In this document: piece after piece, positions 33,829 to 42,956 of the stretch | Layout: each line of letters opens with the position of its first letter | How positions within the stretch are numbered: position 1 is the stretch's first letter | Assembly: GCA_016702545.1 (NCBI GenBank) | Contig: JADJDT010000013.1 | Coordinates: 36,388-100,387, forward strand | Direction of reading: 5' to 3' | DNA: 64,000 nucleotides | Source of the DNA: Pseudomonadota bacterium | GTDB taxonomy: Bacteria; Myxococcota_A; Polyangia; GCA-2747355 | Translations under genes and position numbers: made by a program | The notes under the pieces: generated by a model | Databases searched by the model: none | Told to the model about the DNA's origin: nothing | Seen by the model: only the letters and a program-made list of their open reading frames with translations

Positions 33829-33986
33829 ACAGGGTCGCGGGCGATCCATCCGCCGCGCGTTCGGGGGCGCGCGCGCGCCGCCGCCCGCCCTGCGGGCCCG
33901 TTCTTCGGCATTTAGGGGGCCGAAGTGCGGCTGCGCGGGCTCGCCGCGCCTTGCCCGGCGGGCGCCCGCCGCCCGCGACCCTGTTT
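33827..33986. repeat. 160-bp structure with 17-bp inverted ends
   Basis: AAACAGGGTCGCGGGCG (33827-33843) recurs as its exact complement at 33970-33986, between two convergent genes. The left end overlaps the TAA of the DUF1015 gene. No clean TA or other target duplication is seen at the right end, so it may be a decayed MITE or a large hairpin. The inside is very GC-rich and non-coding. Confidence 0.7.
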
Positions 33987-34017
33987 GCTGCCCCAGGGCC
34001 ATCGCGGGGTTCTCGGG

Positions 34018-36159
34018 CTAGGGCGCCGCCTGTGGCCCGAGCCGTAGCGGCGCGCCGAGCAGGCTCGCCAGGGTCTGCGGGTCGGCGGTGGGGGCCTCGC
34101 AGCGGTGATCGTGGCAGACGTAGGCGGCGGGCCGCCCGCCGAGCCGCTGCATCGCGGCGACGTGCGGCAGGCGGTGGCCGTAGGCGGCGCGTAGCGCCTC
34201 GTTCGCCAGCAGCAACTCGGTGTTGGGTCGCCAGCCGGCGCGCACCACGGCGAGCAGCGCCTGCAGCTCGGGCTCGGCGCGCTCGCCCACCAGCACCACC
34301 GTGGCGGGCGGGTGCAGCAGCGTGTCGAGCGCGACCAGCAGCAGGGGCAGCGCCCCGGGCACCTCGCGGAGCTGCCCGGCGAAGTAGCGCAGGCTGCGCT
34401 CGGCGCAGTCGCGCCAGGCGGGGCGATCGAGCAGCGCGTGCAGGCGCAGCAGCACCAGGCAGGCCACCGAGCTGCCGGCCGGCTCGGCGCCATCGTGGTC
34501 GTCCTTGAGTCGCAAGAGCAGCGCGGGGTCGCCCTCGACGCTGGAGAAGAAGCCGCCCGCCGCCGGATCGAAGAAGAGCGCGATCGCGCGTTCGCTCAGC
34601 GTCTCGGCGAGCTGCAGCCAGCGCAGCTCGAGGCTGCTCTGGTAGAGTTCGAGCAGCCCCTCGGCGGCGAAGACGTAGTCCTCGAGCTGCGCGGTGCAGC
34701 CGGCGACGCCGGCCCGGTAGCGGCGGTGCAGCAGGCCCTCCGCTGGTTGCCAGAGCACCTCGGCGATGAAGGTGGCCGCGCGCTCGGCGGCGCGCAGGGC
34801 GGGCTCGCTCCCCAGTCCGGAGGCGGCGCGCGCCAGCGCCGAGACCATCAGCCCGTTCCAGCCGCACAGGACCTTGTCGTCGCGCAGCGGGCGGGGACGC
34901 AGCGCCCGCGCGGCGAGCAGGCGCTCGCGTCCGCGCGCCAGCGTCGCCTGAAGGTCGGCGGGGGTGGTGCCGAGCTGCGCAGCCGTGGTCGCGACGGCCT
35001 GCCGCTCGTGCAGCACGTTGTGGCCCGTCAGCTCGCCGTGGGGATCGTCGGCGTTGCCGGCCGCGGTGACGCCGTAGTGCGCGCCGAAGGCAGCGGCGTC
35101 GGCGCCGAGCAGCGCGCTGAGCTCGTCGGCGCGCCAGATGTAGTAGGCCCCTTCGCGCGCGCGTCCACCGGCGGCCGGGACGCTGTCGGCATCCTCGGCC
35201 GAGTAGCAGGCCCCCGTCGCGGCATCGGTCAGCTCGCGCTGCACGTAGGCCAGGGTCTCGCGCGCTACCTGGGCCAGGGCCGCGTCGCCCGTCAGCTGCG
35301 CGCCGACGAGGTAGCAGCGCACGAGCTGGGCCTGATCGTAGAGCATCTTCTCGAAGTGCGGCACCTGCCAGAAGCGGTCGACGGCGTAGCGGTGGAAGCC
35401 GCCGCCGAGGTGGTCGTAGAGGCCGCCCTGGGCCATCGCACGCAGCGTGGCCAGCAGCATCTGCGCCAGCCGCTCGTCGCCCGTGCGCGCGAACCCGCGC
35501 GCCAGTAGCTCGAGGTTGGCCGGGCGGGGGAACTTCGGACCGGCGCCGAAGCCGGCGGCCTGCGGGTCGTAGCTCGCGGCCAGCGCCTGCAGCCCGCCAT
35601 GCAGCAGCGCCTCGTCGAGCGGCCCCGCGTCGGCCTCGGCGCTGGCGTAGCGCGACAGCTCGCCGAGCACGAAGGCGGCGCTCGCCTCGAGCTGCGAGCG
35701 CTGCTCGCGCCAGGCGCGTTGCACCTGCTCGATCACCTGGCGCAGCCCGAGCTGGCCGTGCCGCGGCGCGGGCGGGAAGTAGGTCCCGCCGACGAAGGGG
35801 CGCAGCGTCGGCGTGAGCCAGATCGAGAGCGGCCAGCCGCCGTGCCCGCTGGTGGCCTGCACGAAGCTCATGTAGATGCGGTCGACGTCCGGGCGCTCCT
35901 CGCGATCGACCTTGATGTTGACGAAGGCCGCGTTGAGCAGCGCGGCGAGCGCCGGATCTTCGAAGCTCTCGCGCTCCATCACGTGGCACCAATGACAGGT
36001 CGCGTAGCCGATCGAGAGGAAGATCGGCTTGTCCTCGGCGCGGGCCCGCGCGAAGGCGGCCTCGCCCCAGGGGTACCAATCCACCGGGTTGTGCGCGTGC
36101 TGCAGCAGATAGGGGCTGAGCTCGTCCCGCAGGCGGTTGCCCAGGGCGGGGTGGCGCAC
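34018..36159 (-). CDS. DUF255/thioredoxin-like protein (YyaL/SSP411 family)
   Basis: A 713-residue protein. The N-terminus is the DUF255 thioredoxin-like domain (NRLRDELSPYLLQHAHNPVD, then YATCHWCHVMERESFEDP with CxxC). A long (alpha/alpha)-barrel part resembling glycoside hydrolases and AGE epimerases follows (GGLYDHLGGGFHRYAVD, HFEKMLYDQAQL). The biochemical function is not firmly known. The current frame starts at GTG 36159. An ATG at 36188 with a strong AGAGGAG is 29 bases upstream and out of frame, so a 1-base error near 36160-36175 probably hides the true start (MSATPPPGIP...). Confidence 0.88.
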   Translation of the reverse strand: MRHPALGNRLRDELSPYLLQHAHNPVDWYPWGEAAFARARAEDKPIFLSIGYATCHWCHVMERESFEDPALAALLNAAFVNIKVDREERPDVDRIYMSFVQATSGHGGWPLSIWLTPTLRPFVGGTYFPPAPRHGQLGLRQVIEQVQRAWREQRSQLEASAAFVLGELSRYASAEADAGPLDEALLHGGLQALAASYDPQAAGFGAGPKFPRPANLELLARGFARTGDERLAQMLLATLRAMAQGGLYDHLGGGFHRYAVDRFWQVPHFEKMLYDQAQLVRCYLVGAQLTGDAALAQVARETLAYVQRELTDAATGACYSAEDADSVPAAGGRAREGAYYIWRADELSALLGADAAAFGAHYGVTAAGNADDPHGELTGHNVLHERQAVATTAAQLGTTPADLQATLARGRERLLAARALRPRPLRDDKVLCGWNGLMVSALARAASGLGSEPALRAAERAATFIAEVLWQPAEGLLHRRYRAGVAGCTAQLEDYVFAAEGLLELYQSSLELRWLQLAETLSERAIALFFDPAAGGFFSSVEGDPALLLRLKDDHDGAEPAGSSVACLVLLRLHALLDRPAWRDCAERSLRYFAGQLREVPGALPLLLVALDTLLHPPATVVLVGERAEPELQALLAVVRAGWRPNTELLLANEALRAAYGHRLPHVAAMQRLGGRPAAYVCHDHRCEAPTADPQTLASLLGAPLRLGPQAAP

Positions 36160-36225
36160 GGGATGCCGGGCGGGGGCGTGGCAGACATGGCGGCTCCTCT
36201 TGTGCCCGACGCCCGGCCTGGGCGT

Positions 36226-36938
36226 TTAGCTCTCGAGCGCGAAGGGGCTGAAGTTGGTGTCGCGGTCGTAGACGTCGAGGCCCTCGGCGCGCTTGAGCAG
36301 CGCGACGATGCGATAGGTCACTGGCGTGAAGACGACCTCGACCAGGACCTTCAGCACGTAGTTGGTCAGCATCACGGTCTGGACCTGCTGCCAGGGCCAG
36401 CTCGCCTCGGGCATGCCCACCAGCAGCGGCAGCCCGAGGAAGGCGAGGGGGTAGAACACGGCCGAGTCGACGGCCTCGCCGAGGATCGTCGAGCCGATCG
36501 TGCGCAGCCACAGATGGCGCCCCTCGGACCAGATCTTCAGCTTCGCCAGCACATAGGAGTTGCAGAACTCGCCGCAGGCGTAGGCCGTGAGCGAGGCGGC
36601 AAAGACGAGCGGGCTGGGGCCGAGGATGGTGTGAAAGGCCTGCTGGTGGGCAAAGACGGCCGACGCCGGCAGCCGGTCGCAGATCAAGAAGATGATCGAG
36701 GCCAGCGCCGCGCTGCCGAAGCCGAGCCAGATCACCCGGCGCGAGCGCCGGTAGCCGTACACCTCCGTCAGCACGTCGCCGAAGATGTAGCTCAAGGGGA
36801 AGATGAACACGCCGGCGCCCATCGTCAGCCCGCCGAGCGTGATCGTCTTGGCCGAGACGATGTTCGAGGTCACCAGCGCCGTGATGAAGACGGCGGTGAT
36901 GGCGTCGAGGTAACGCGGCCGCCGGCAGCGGGATGCAT
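36226..36938 (-). CDS. yhhQ: YhhQ-family queuosine-precursor transporter (frame-broken)
   Basis: About 237 residues with six or so membrane helices. It begins around RYLDAITAVFITALVTSNIV and includes SAKTITLGG, FIFPLSYIFGDVLTEVYGYR, YACGEFCNSYVLAKLK and TIGSTILGEAVDSAVFYPLA, the family signatures. It imports queuosine precursors. The likely start is ATG 36938, preceded by GGGGAG, but it is out of frame with the body. A 1-base shift near 36915-36925 (GC-rich run) explains this. Confidence 0.85.
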
Positions 36939-37140
36939 GGTCGGCTCCCCTTGAGCAGACGAGTGAGCCGCGAGCATACGGTAGGCTCCCGGTGGCGGCC
37001 AGGCGCTGCCCTGCGCCGCGCCGTCCGCGCCCCGGCGCCGCGCGGGGCAAGAGGGCGTGTTAGCATGCGCCGCGGCCGCGTGCATGCAGCCGCGGCGGGT
37101 GCAGGTCACCAGGAAACCAGCAATCGAGGGAGGCTTTCCA

Positions 37141-37666
37141 TGAGGGCTCGAAACGTGATCGTGGCGGTTCTGTGTTTGGGCGTGCTCGGCGCGTGTGGCG
37201 ATGACAAGGGTGGCGTATCGTCGAGCGCCAAGGTCAGCGAGCTGACGCCGGCGCAGTGGACGAGCTGGTGCGAAGAGAACGCGGGGACCTTCGCGAAGGA
37301 CGTCCAGCGGGCGAGCTGCACGATCGCGGGTCTGGCGGCCAAGCAAGCGGGGCAAGGCAGCTGCGAGGCCGTGCGTGATCAATGCAGCGCCAAGGACACC
37401 GACGACGGCATCGACTGCAAGAGCGCGCCCGTCGCCCGCGATGGGGGGCGTGACCAACTGCAGCGCGACCGTGGGCGAGCTGCAGAAGTGCTACGACGAT
37501 CTGATGGCCGCGATCGCCGGTGCTCTCCGGTCTGACCTGCTCGTCGAACCTGTTGGACCTCACCAGCAAGATGCAGAACATCGCCACGACGCAGCCGGCC
37601 TCGTGCAAGGTGGTCGCCACGAAGTGCGCAGACTTCGCCCCGGGCTTCGGCGGCGAGGATGAATAG
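37141..37666 (+). CDS. Cysteine-containing lipoprotein (two frame breaks)
   Basis: ATG 37141 has GGGAGG upstream and encodes a lipoprotein signal (VAVLCLGVLGAC). The reading then moves through three frames: to about 37435 (IDCKSA), 37435-37525 (MGGVTNCSATVGELQKCYDD) and 37525 to the TAG at 37664-37666 (LSGLTCSSNLLDLTSKMQNI, ending GFGGEDE). Joined, they give a ~170-residue lipoprotein with spaced cysteines (CEENAG, ASCTI, GSCEA, DQCSA, TNCSA, QKCYD, LTCSS, ASCKV, TKCAD), probably disulphide-bonded. The function is unknown. Confidence 0.7.
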
Positions 37667-37701
37667 CCAATAAGTTTAGTCATGCAGAGTTCATATTATT
37701 G

Positions 37702-37731
37702 TTGACTGCAACCAGCCGCGGCGCGTAGGCT
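37702..37731 (+). promoter_or_regulatory. Candidate promoter of the riboswitch transcript
   Basis: TTGACT (37702-37707) and TAGGCT (37726-37731) are separated by 18 bp in an AT-richer stretch, about 30 bp before the GEMM aptamer. This fits a housekeeping promoter. Confidence 0.5.
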
Positions 37732-37757
37732 GGGTTCAGATCGTCGCGCTACGCGTG

Positions 37758-37843
37758 GCTTCCTTGAAACAGGGCAAACCCCGGGTGACCGGGGGACGCA
37801 AAGCCAGGAGACTCAGCGACCCTGAGTTCGTCCGGCTACCAAC
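37758..37843 (+). promoter_or_regulatory. c-di-GMP-I (GEMM) riboswitch
   Basis: The leader carries the conserved GEMM blocks in order: CAGGGCAAACC, a stem CCCCGG capped by a GTGA tetraloop, GGGACGCAAAGCC, a second stem-loop (GACTCAG ... CTGAGTT), and GGCTACC pairing back with AAAGCC. The aptamer ends about 10 bases before the ATG at 37853, with the G-rich ribosome-binding sequence directly after it, so control of translation initiation by c-di-GMP is likely. It was identified by motif and fold; no covariance search was run. Confidence 0.88.
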
Positions 37844-37852
37844 GGGGGCGAC

Positions 37853-38495
37853 ATGTTTCGGTTCCTGCCTGCGTGGCCACGGCGCCGCGCCACCGGCCTG
37901 CTGCTTGGCGTTTTCGCCCTAGCGCTCTCACTCAGCGCAAGCCTCGGCACGGCCTCGGCGCGCGAGCCGAGCCCTGCCGCGGCCACCCTGCGCGGCGGCC
38001 GCCGCCAGCGGCTGGCAACTCGGGGCGTTGGTCGACGTGGGCGTGCCCGACCTGCTCGGCGTCTCGCTCGTCGTCCGCCCCTGGGACTGGCTTCGGCTGC
38101 ACGGCGGCGCGACGACCAACGCGGTCAGCTTCGGGCTGCGCGGCGGTGCGACGCTGACGCCCTTTCACGCTTGGATCAGCCCTTCGCTCACGCTCGAGGG
38201 CGGCTACGTCTTCGAGGGCGATGCCAACGCCCTGACCGAGAGCTTCGGCCTGACCTCGCCGATGCTGGAGCAGGTCGGCTACAGCTACGGCAACGCGCAC
38301 CTCGGCCTCGAGCTTGGCTCTCCCGACAGCGTGGTGTTCTTCGTGCACGCCGGCTTCAGCGTGCTGCACACGACGGTGCACCAGGCCGACGACGTGCTGC
38401 GCGAGGAGTTGGGGCAGCCTTCGCTCTCGTTCTCGGACCCGCAGGTTTCGGCGCTGGTGCCCTCGGCCAAGCTCGGCCTGCTGTTCTATTTCTGA
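37853..38495 (+). CDS. Riboswitch-controlled outer-membrane-like protein (frame-broken)
   Basis: ATG 37853 starts a clear signal peptide (ATGLLLGVFALALSLSASLG, then TASA). After about 37985 the coding frame shifts by one: SGWQLGALVDVGVPDLLGVS, RPWDWLRLHGGATTNAVSFG and onward to FYF at 38495. The C-terminus ends in aromatic residues, and alternating strands (GGYVFEGDANAL, FFVHAGFSVLHTTVH) suggest a small beta-barrel or outer-membrane protein of ~213 residues. The indel lies in a GCGGCGGCCGCCGCC run near 37990-38005. Control by c-di-GMP suggests a surface or attachment role. Confidence 0.7.
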
Positions 38496-38540
38496 AGCCA
38501 AGGCCCCGCTGGCGGCTCGCGCCGAGCGGGCCGCGAAGGA

Positions 38541-39107
38541 GTGACCTCGATGCGACCTCGATCCCGCCCCCTCGCTGCTGAGCACGCCGCGCTGTTGCTG
38601 CTGCTGGCTCTCGTGCCCGCCCCAGGCTGCGTCGCCGTCTCGGCGGAGATCGAGCAGGTGCGGCACAGCGTGCAGACGCAGCAGCTCAGCTTCGCCGGTG
38701 CGGGGCCCCTCGCGGGGCAGGCAACGAACGAGACGCGCGTCTTCGACGCCACGCTCGACAGCCAGCTGATGGACTACGTCGTTCACGCCCGCCTGACGGA
38801 GCTGCGGGTCGTGCCGGCCAGCGGGGTCAGCACGCTCGACTTCGTGCGCGAGGTGCGCATTCGCCTGCTCTCGGCCGGTGGCGCCCCCGAGGTGCTGCTC
38901 GCCGACTATTCGCGCGCCGGCGACGGTGCCGCCGCGACCGACGGCTCGCTGACGCTGCGCGTGCACGACGACTTCGACCACACGCGCTACGTGCGCGCCC
39001 GCGTGCCCTTCGAGCTCCAGCTCGCGATGGACGCCCCCGGCGCACCCTGGAGCGTCGCCGTCGACCTCGGCCTCGACCTCGAGCTGGGCTACGAGCTACG
39101 GCTCTAG
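38541..39107 (+). CDS. Lipoprotein of unknown function
   Basis: A 188-residue protein with a lipoprotein signal peptide (LLLLLALVPAPGC). The mature part is beta-rich (TRVFDATLDSQLMDYVVHAR, VRIRLLSAGGAPEVLLADY) and unassigned. GTG 38541 or ATG 38550 may be the start. The TAG stop at 39105-39107 is formed by the TA target plus the first base of a MITE, so the original C-terminus may have been longer. It lies 45 bp after the riboswitch-controlled gene and may be co-transcribed with it. Confidence 0.7.
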   Translation: MTSMRPRSRPLAAEHAALLLLLALVPAPGCVAVSAEIEQVRHSVQTQQLSFAGAGPLAGQATNETRVFDATLDSQLMDYVVHARLTELRVVPASGVSTLDFVREVRIRLLSAGGAPEVLLADYSRAGDGAAATDGSLTLRVHDDFDHTRYVRARVPFELQLAMDAPGAPWSVAVDLGLDLELGYELRL

Positions 39108-39246
39108 AAGTCACCGCACAAATGGCTGCGCCACCCGAGGGCGTTGTCGCGGCTCCGCTCCGCCCACGTACCAGCCCGTACGCTCCGCTCCGGTGCTCGC
39201 CGCTCCTAGCCCTCGGCCGGCTCGCTCATTTGTGCGGTGACTTCTA
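39105..39246. mobile_element. 138-bp MITE with 18-bp terminal inverted repeats
   Basis: Perfect 18-bp terminal inverted repeats, GAAGTCACCGCACAAATG (39107-39124) and its complement (39227-39244), are flanked by TA (39105-39106 and 39245-39246). The inside is non-coding. The size and TA flanks resemble the element at 19759-19922, but the terminal sequence differs, so it is a separate family. Confidence 0.85.
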
Positions 39247-39343
39247 GCCTACAGGGGGGAGGGGAGTCCTGCTCGCGTCTTGGCGAAAACGTGGCTCGCA
39301 GCGCCACCGGAAAGCGTCGCCACGGATAGCGGGCGGCGGCGGG

Positions 39344-40279
39344 TCAGCTCAGGACCTCACCAGCGAGTCGGGTCTCGAGCGAGGCGTGGCGGGAGAGGCC
39401 TGGCGCCTCGACAACCTCTCTCCACGGACTATCGGCCTGGTGCTTCGCCACGAAGTCGCCAAAATCGGTCGGCTGATCCGACGGGTCGAGACCCCGTGAC
39501 GCTCGCACGAGAGGGTTGAACTTCAACGCGTCGACTACCTCACGCACCGCGCGCACAACGGCAGGTGCAACCAGGATCTCGCTTGAGGGATCCTGGCTCC
39601 CGAGGCTGCGGAACAGTTGGTCAAGCATGCGCCCAGCCGCAATGGGAGCCCGTGCGCCGGTAGTAGGAGTCGGCACTACCCTCGGCATTGCGCGAGGCAA
39701 GAGCATGGCCCAATTGCCCCTGATCCATTCTCCCACCAGGCGCTCGCGGATGGCTTCCCGCTCGGTATCGACCACGCGACCGGTGACGGGTATTTCCTCC
39801 CGGATCATGGTGTCGATAGGCTCCATTACCGACAGGAGCGATTCCACGTGATGTGCTGAGAAGCCGTGTCCGTCATAGGCACGGCCCGAGCCCTCAGCAG
39901 CGCGCTGTAATTCTCCGATCTCGATTGTAGCCAAAAAACGCGCGTCGTGGGGCGCCCTCGTGGGTGACCCGCGGAAGACGCGGAGCATGTCAGAGGACTT
40001 GTTCGCTTCGCCTTTCCACGCGATGTCAACGCCGGGGAGCACACGAGTATGAGGCGATGCTCGCCGGCCGTTTAGCCGGACACGCGATCCGCCCACCAGG
40101 TCGGTCCCTAGCGCCGCGGAGGGAGTCGTTTCTCTGTTGCGCGCCTCTCCCGCGGCCGCCGTGTGGGGGTCGAGCGTGCCGAGGGCGAGGACCAGGACCA
40201 GCGCGCTCGCTGCAACGGATCGGCTTTCCCTGGGCCGCTGCCTTCCTGTTGGCGCGGTCTCTACTGTGTGACGCCTCAT
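39344..40279 (-). CDS. Exported hypothetical protein
   Basis: A 311-residue protein. The N-terminus has a signal peptide (VAASALVLVLALGTLDPHTA, cut near AAA-GEA), so the protein is probably periplasmic or secreted. The rest is charged and mixed helical, without cysteine pattern or recognised domain (FSAHHVESLLSVMEPIDTMI). ATG 40279 has an excellent Shine-Dalgarno sequence (AGGAGGTG). The gene stands alone. The 268-bp spacer upstream has a GC-rich leader with partial similarity to GEMM that I do not accept as a riboswitch. Confidence 0.7.
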   Translation of the reverse strand: MRRHTVETAPTGRQRPRESRSVAASALVLVLALGTLDPHTAAAGEARNRETTPSAALGTDLVGGSRVRLNGRRASPHTRVLPGVDIAWKGEANKSSDMLRVFRGSPTRAPHDARFLATIEIGELQRAAEGSGRAYDGHGFSAHHVESLLSVMEPIDTMIREEIPVTGRVVDTEREAIRERLVGEWIRGNWAMLLPRAMPRVVPTPTTGARAPIAAGRMLDQLFRSLGSQDPSSEILVAPAVVRAVREVVDALKFNPLVRASRGLDPSDQPTDFGDFVAKHQADSPWREVVEAPGLSRHASLETRLAGEVLS

Positions 40280-40547
40280 CGTTGCACCTCCTGGCTACCT
40301 CGGGTCCGACTCCGTTAGGGCTCAGCGAGCGACCGCGCCGACTGGGGCGTGCCGCTTCACCGGGGTTTGCCGCTTGAGCAAGGTCCATGCCGAACCAGCG
40401 AGGCACCCAAACGTGGCGGAATTCCGTGTGGGCGTCGCTCGGCCCGCTCGTTGCGAATCCCTCGGAACAGGCCAGGCGCTCTGATTCTCGGAGGGCGTGG
40501 CTGCGCGTTCCGGAGCGCTCGGCCGCGACCGGCCGGTCCTGGTGCGC

Positions 40548-41414
40548 TCACGCCGGGCCCAGGCGGCCGGTGATCAGTGGGGGCGTCGTAGCGGCGACCA
40601 GCAGCGGTATGAGCTGCTCGAGCAGCGCGGTCACAGCCTGCTGCATGCGGCCCACGGTCGCGGTGACCTCGGCGTGGGAGAGCGCGCCGCCGAGGCCGGC
40701 GGCCGCGTTGGCGACGCAGGAGAGCCCGAGCACGCGCGCGCCCATGTGTCGCGCCGCGATCACCTCGGGCACGGTCGACATGCCGACGAGGTCGGCCCCG
40801 AGCGTGCGCAACATGCGGATCTCGGCCGGCGTCTCGTAGGAGGGCCCGCTCAGCGCGGCGTAGACGCCTTCGGCGAGCGCCACGCCGGCGGTCCGGGCTG
40901 CGCGCTGGGCCGCGGCCCGCAGCGCGGGATCGTAGGCCTCGCTGAGGTCGGGGAAGCGCGGGCCGAGGCGCTCATCGTTGGCGCCGCAGAGCGGGTTGTC
41001 GCCCAGCAGGTTGAGGTGATCGGTGATCAGCACCAGCGATCCGGGCCCGAGATCGGCGCGAATCCCGCCGGCGGCGTTGGTCAACACCAGGGTGGTACAC
41101 CCGGCCGCCACGAGCGCCCGCACCGGCAGCACCACCTGCGCCAAGCTGTGGCCCTCGTAGCGGTGGATGCGCCCCTGCATCACCAGCAACGGCACGCCGG
41201 CGCAGTTGCCGGCGATCAGCCGGCCCGCGTGGCCGGAGACCGTGCTCGGCACGAAGCCGGGCAGGGCGGCGTAGGGCACGGCGACGGCGCCCTGCAGGCG
41301 CTCGGCGAAGTCGCCCAGGCCCGAGCCGAGCACGATGCCCAGGCAGGGTTTGCGTGGCGCGATGGCGGAGCGAATCGCCGCCGCCGCCACCTGAACCTGA
41401 TCCCACGTCGTCAT
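40548..41414 (-). CDS. Purine nucleoside phosphorylase
   Basis: About 288 residues, a trimeric (PNP-II type) phosphorylase that splits purine nucleosides with phosphate. Motifs are LGIVLGSGLGDFAERL, VSGHAGRLIAGN, QGRIHRYEGHS, LTNAAGGIRADLGPGSLVLI and GPSYETPAEIRMLRTLGADLVGMSTVPEV. ATG 41414 has GGAGG upstream; longer frames overlap the transporter gene. It closes the minus-strand nucleoside-salvage series. Confidence 0.93.
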   Translation of the reverse strand: MTTWDQVQVAAAAIRSAIAPRKPCLGIVLGSGLGDFAERLQGAVAVPYAALPGFVPSTVSGHAGRLIAGNCAGVPLLVMQGRIHRYEGHSLAQVVLPVRALVAAGCTTLVLTNAAGGIRADLGPGSLVLITDHLNLLGDNPLCGANDERLGPRFPDLSEAYDPALRAAAQRAARTAGVALAEGVYAALSGPSYETPAEIRMLRTLGADLVGMSTVPEVIAARHMGARVLGLSCVANAAAGLGGALSHAEVTATVGRMQQAVTALLEQLIPLLVAATTPPLITGRLGPA

Positions 41415-41452
41415 CCCTGCCTCCGCGCTCGCGCTCAACCCCGCGTTACCGT

Positions 41453-42952
41453 CTACACCAGCATCCCGGCGAGCGCCGCCGACAGACACGAGACCAACGC
41501 GCCTGCCAGCATCGCGCGCAGGCCGAGGCGCGCCAGGTCGGCGCGTCGCGCGGGCGCCATCGCGCCGATGCCGCCGAGCTGCACGCCGATCGAGGCGACG
41601 TTGGCGAAGCCGCAGAGCGCATAGGAGGCGATCACCGCCGAGCGCGCGCTCAGCACCGGCACGGGGGCGTCGAGCATCGCCTTGAGGTCGAGGTAGGCCA
41701 AGAGCTCCGTCAGCACCAGCTTCTCGCCGAGCAGCCGACCGACCGCCGGCGCCTCGGCCCACGGCACGCCGAGGGTCCAGGCCAGCGGGGCCAGCGCCCA
41801 ACCCAGGAGCTGCTGCAGACTGGTGCCGAAGAGCCCGAGCACGCCGTTACAGAGCGCCATCAGCGCGACGAAGGCGATCAGCATCGCCGCGATGTTGAGC
41901 ACCAGCGTCATGCCGTCGCTCGCCCCGCGGGCCACGGCCTCGATCGCGTTGGCGTCGGGCCGATCGACGGGGACCTGCGCTCCGCCGGCGGTGACGGGGC
42001 GTTCGGTTTCGGGATAGACCAGCTTGCTCACCGCCAGCGCCGCGGGCGCGGCCATGCACGACGCGATCATCAGGTGCCCGGCGATCCCCGGCAGCGCCTG
42101 CAGCATGCCGACGTAGACGGCCATCACGCCGCCGGCCACGGTGGCGAAGCCACCGACCATCACGGCCATCAGCTCGCTCTGGGTCAGGCCGGCAATGAAG
42201 GGGCGCACCAAGAGCGGGGCCTCGGTCTGACCGAGAAAGATGTTGGCGGTGCACGAGAGCGTCTCGGCGCCGCTGGTGCCGAGCATGTGCATCATGCCGC
42301 GGGCGATGCCCTGGACCACCCACTGCATCACGCCGAGGTGGTAGAGCAAGGACAGGAGCGCCGAGAAGAAGATGATCGTCGGCAGCACGCCGAAGGCCAG
42401 CGACTTGAGGGCCGGGCTCATCCGACCGATGAAGGTCTCGGCGACCAGCGCGAAGCTCCGCGGGTCCACATGGCGGATCTCGTGCGCGTCGGTCGACTGG
42501 AACAGGAATTCGATGCCGGCCTGGGCGAAGCCGATCAGGCCGCGGATACCGTGGTCGACCGCGTCGAAGAAGAGCTGGCCGAGCAGCGGGCTGAGCACGA
42601 TCAGCGCGAAGAGCGCCTGCAGCCCCAGCCCCCACAGCACCGGCCGCCAGCGGATGCCGCGACGATGGACCGAGAGCAGCCAGCAGAGCCCAAGCACCAC
42701 GGCGTAGCCGAGCAGCCCGCGGAGCCGCGTCAGCGGGCCACCGCTCGGCGGGCGCAGCTGGCCCTCCTGGCGCCGCAAGAAGCCCGAGCCGCTGCTGCTG
42801 GTGGAGACGCTCCTACCTTGGGTCGAAGCTGGCGCCGCGCTCGCCGCTGCGCTCGGTGCGGCCCCGCGCGCCGCCGCTGGCCCCAGCAGTGACATGACCA
42901 GCAAGGCTTGCAGCGACCGCGCTGCGGCTCGCAGCGCCCCTCGTCTTCTCAT
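41453..42952 (-). CDS. Concentrative nucleoside transporter (CNT/NupC family)
   Basis: A 499-residue membrane protein importing nucleosides by cation symport. CNT motifs are GVLPTIIFFSALLSLLYHLG, GTSGAETLSCTANIFLGQTE, PLLVRPFIAGLTQSELMAV and YALCGFANVASIGVQLGG. It carries an extra N-terminal signal-like hydrophobic stretch and a Ser/Ala-rich segment (residues 1-70) before the usual transporter. It lies 4 bp from deoA and 38 bp from the phosphorylase gene. Confidence 0.92.
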   Translation of the reverse strand: MRRRGALRAAARSLQALLVMSLLGPAAARGAAPSAAASAAPASTQGRSVSTSSSGSGFLRRQEGQLRPPSGGPLTRLRGLLGYAVVLGLCWLLSVHRRGIRWRPVLWGLGLQALFALIVLSPLLGQLFFDAVDHGIRGLIGFAQAGIEFLFQSTDAHEIRHVDPRSFALVAETFIGRMSPALKSLAFGVLPTIIFFSALLSLLYHLGVMQWVVQGIARGMMHMLGTSGAETLSCTANIFLGQTEAPLLVRPFIAGLTQSELMAVMVGGFATVAGGVMAVYVGMLQALPGIAGHLMIASCMAAPAALAVSKLVYPETERPVTAGGAQVPVDRPDANAIEAVARGASDGMTLVLNIAAMLIAFVALMALCNGVLGLFGTSLQQLLGWALAPLAWTLGVPWAEAPAVGRLLGEKLVLTELLAYLDLKAMLDAPVPVLSARSAVIASYALCGFANVASIGVQLGGIGAMAPARRADLARLGLRAMLAGALVSCLSAALAGMLV

Positions 42953-42956
42953 CGTC

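Noticed and set aside
40285..40385. Second GEMM-like riboswitch on the minus strand before the exported protein at 39344-40279
   Set aside because: It has GGCAAACC, ACGC and GGTAGCC, but lacks the AAAGCC block and the paired stems needed for the aptamer.
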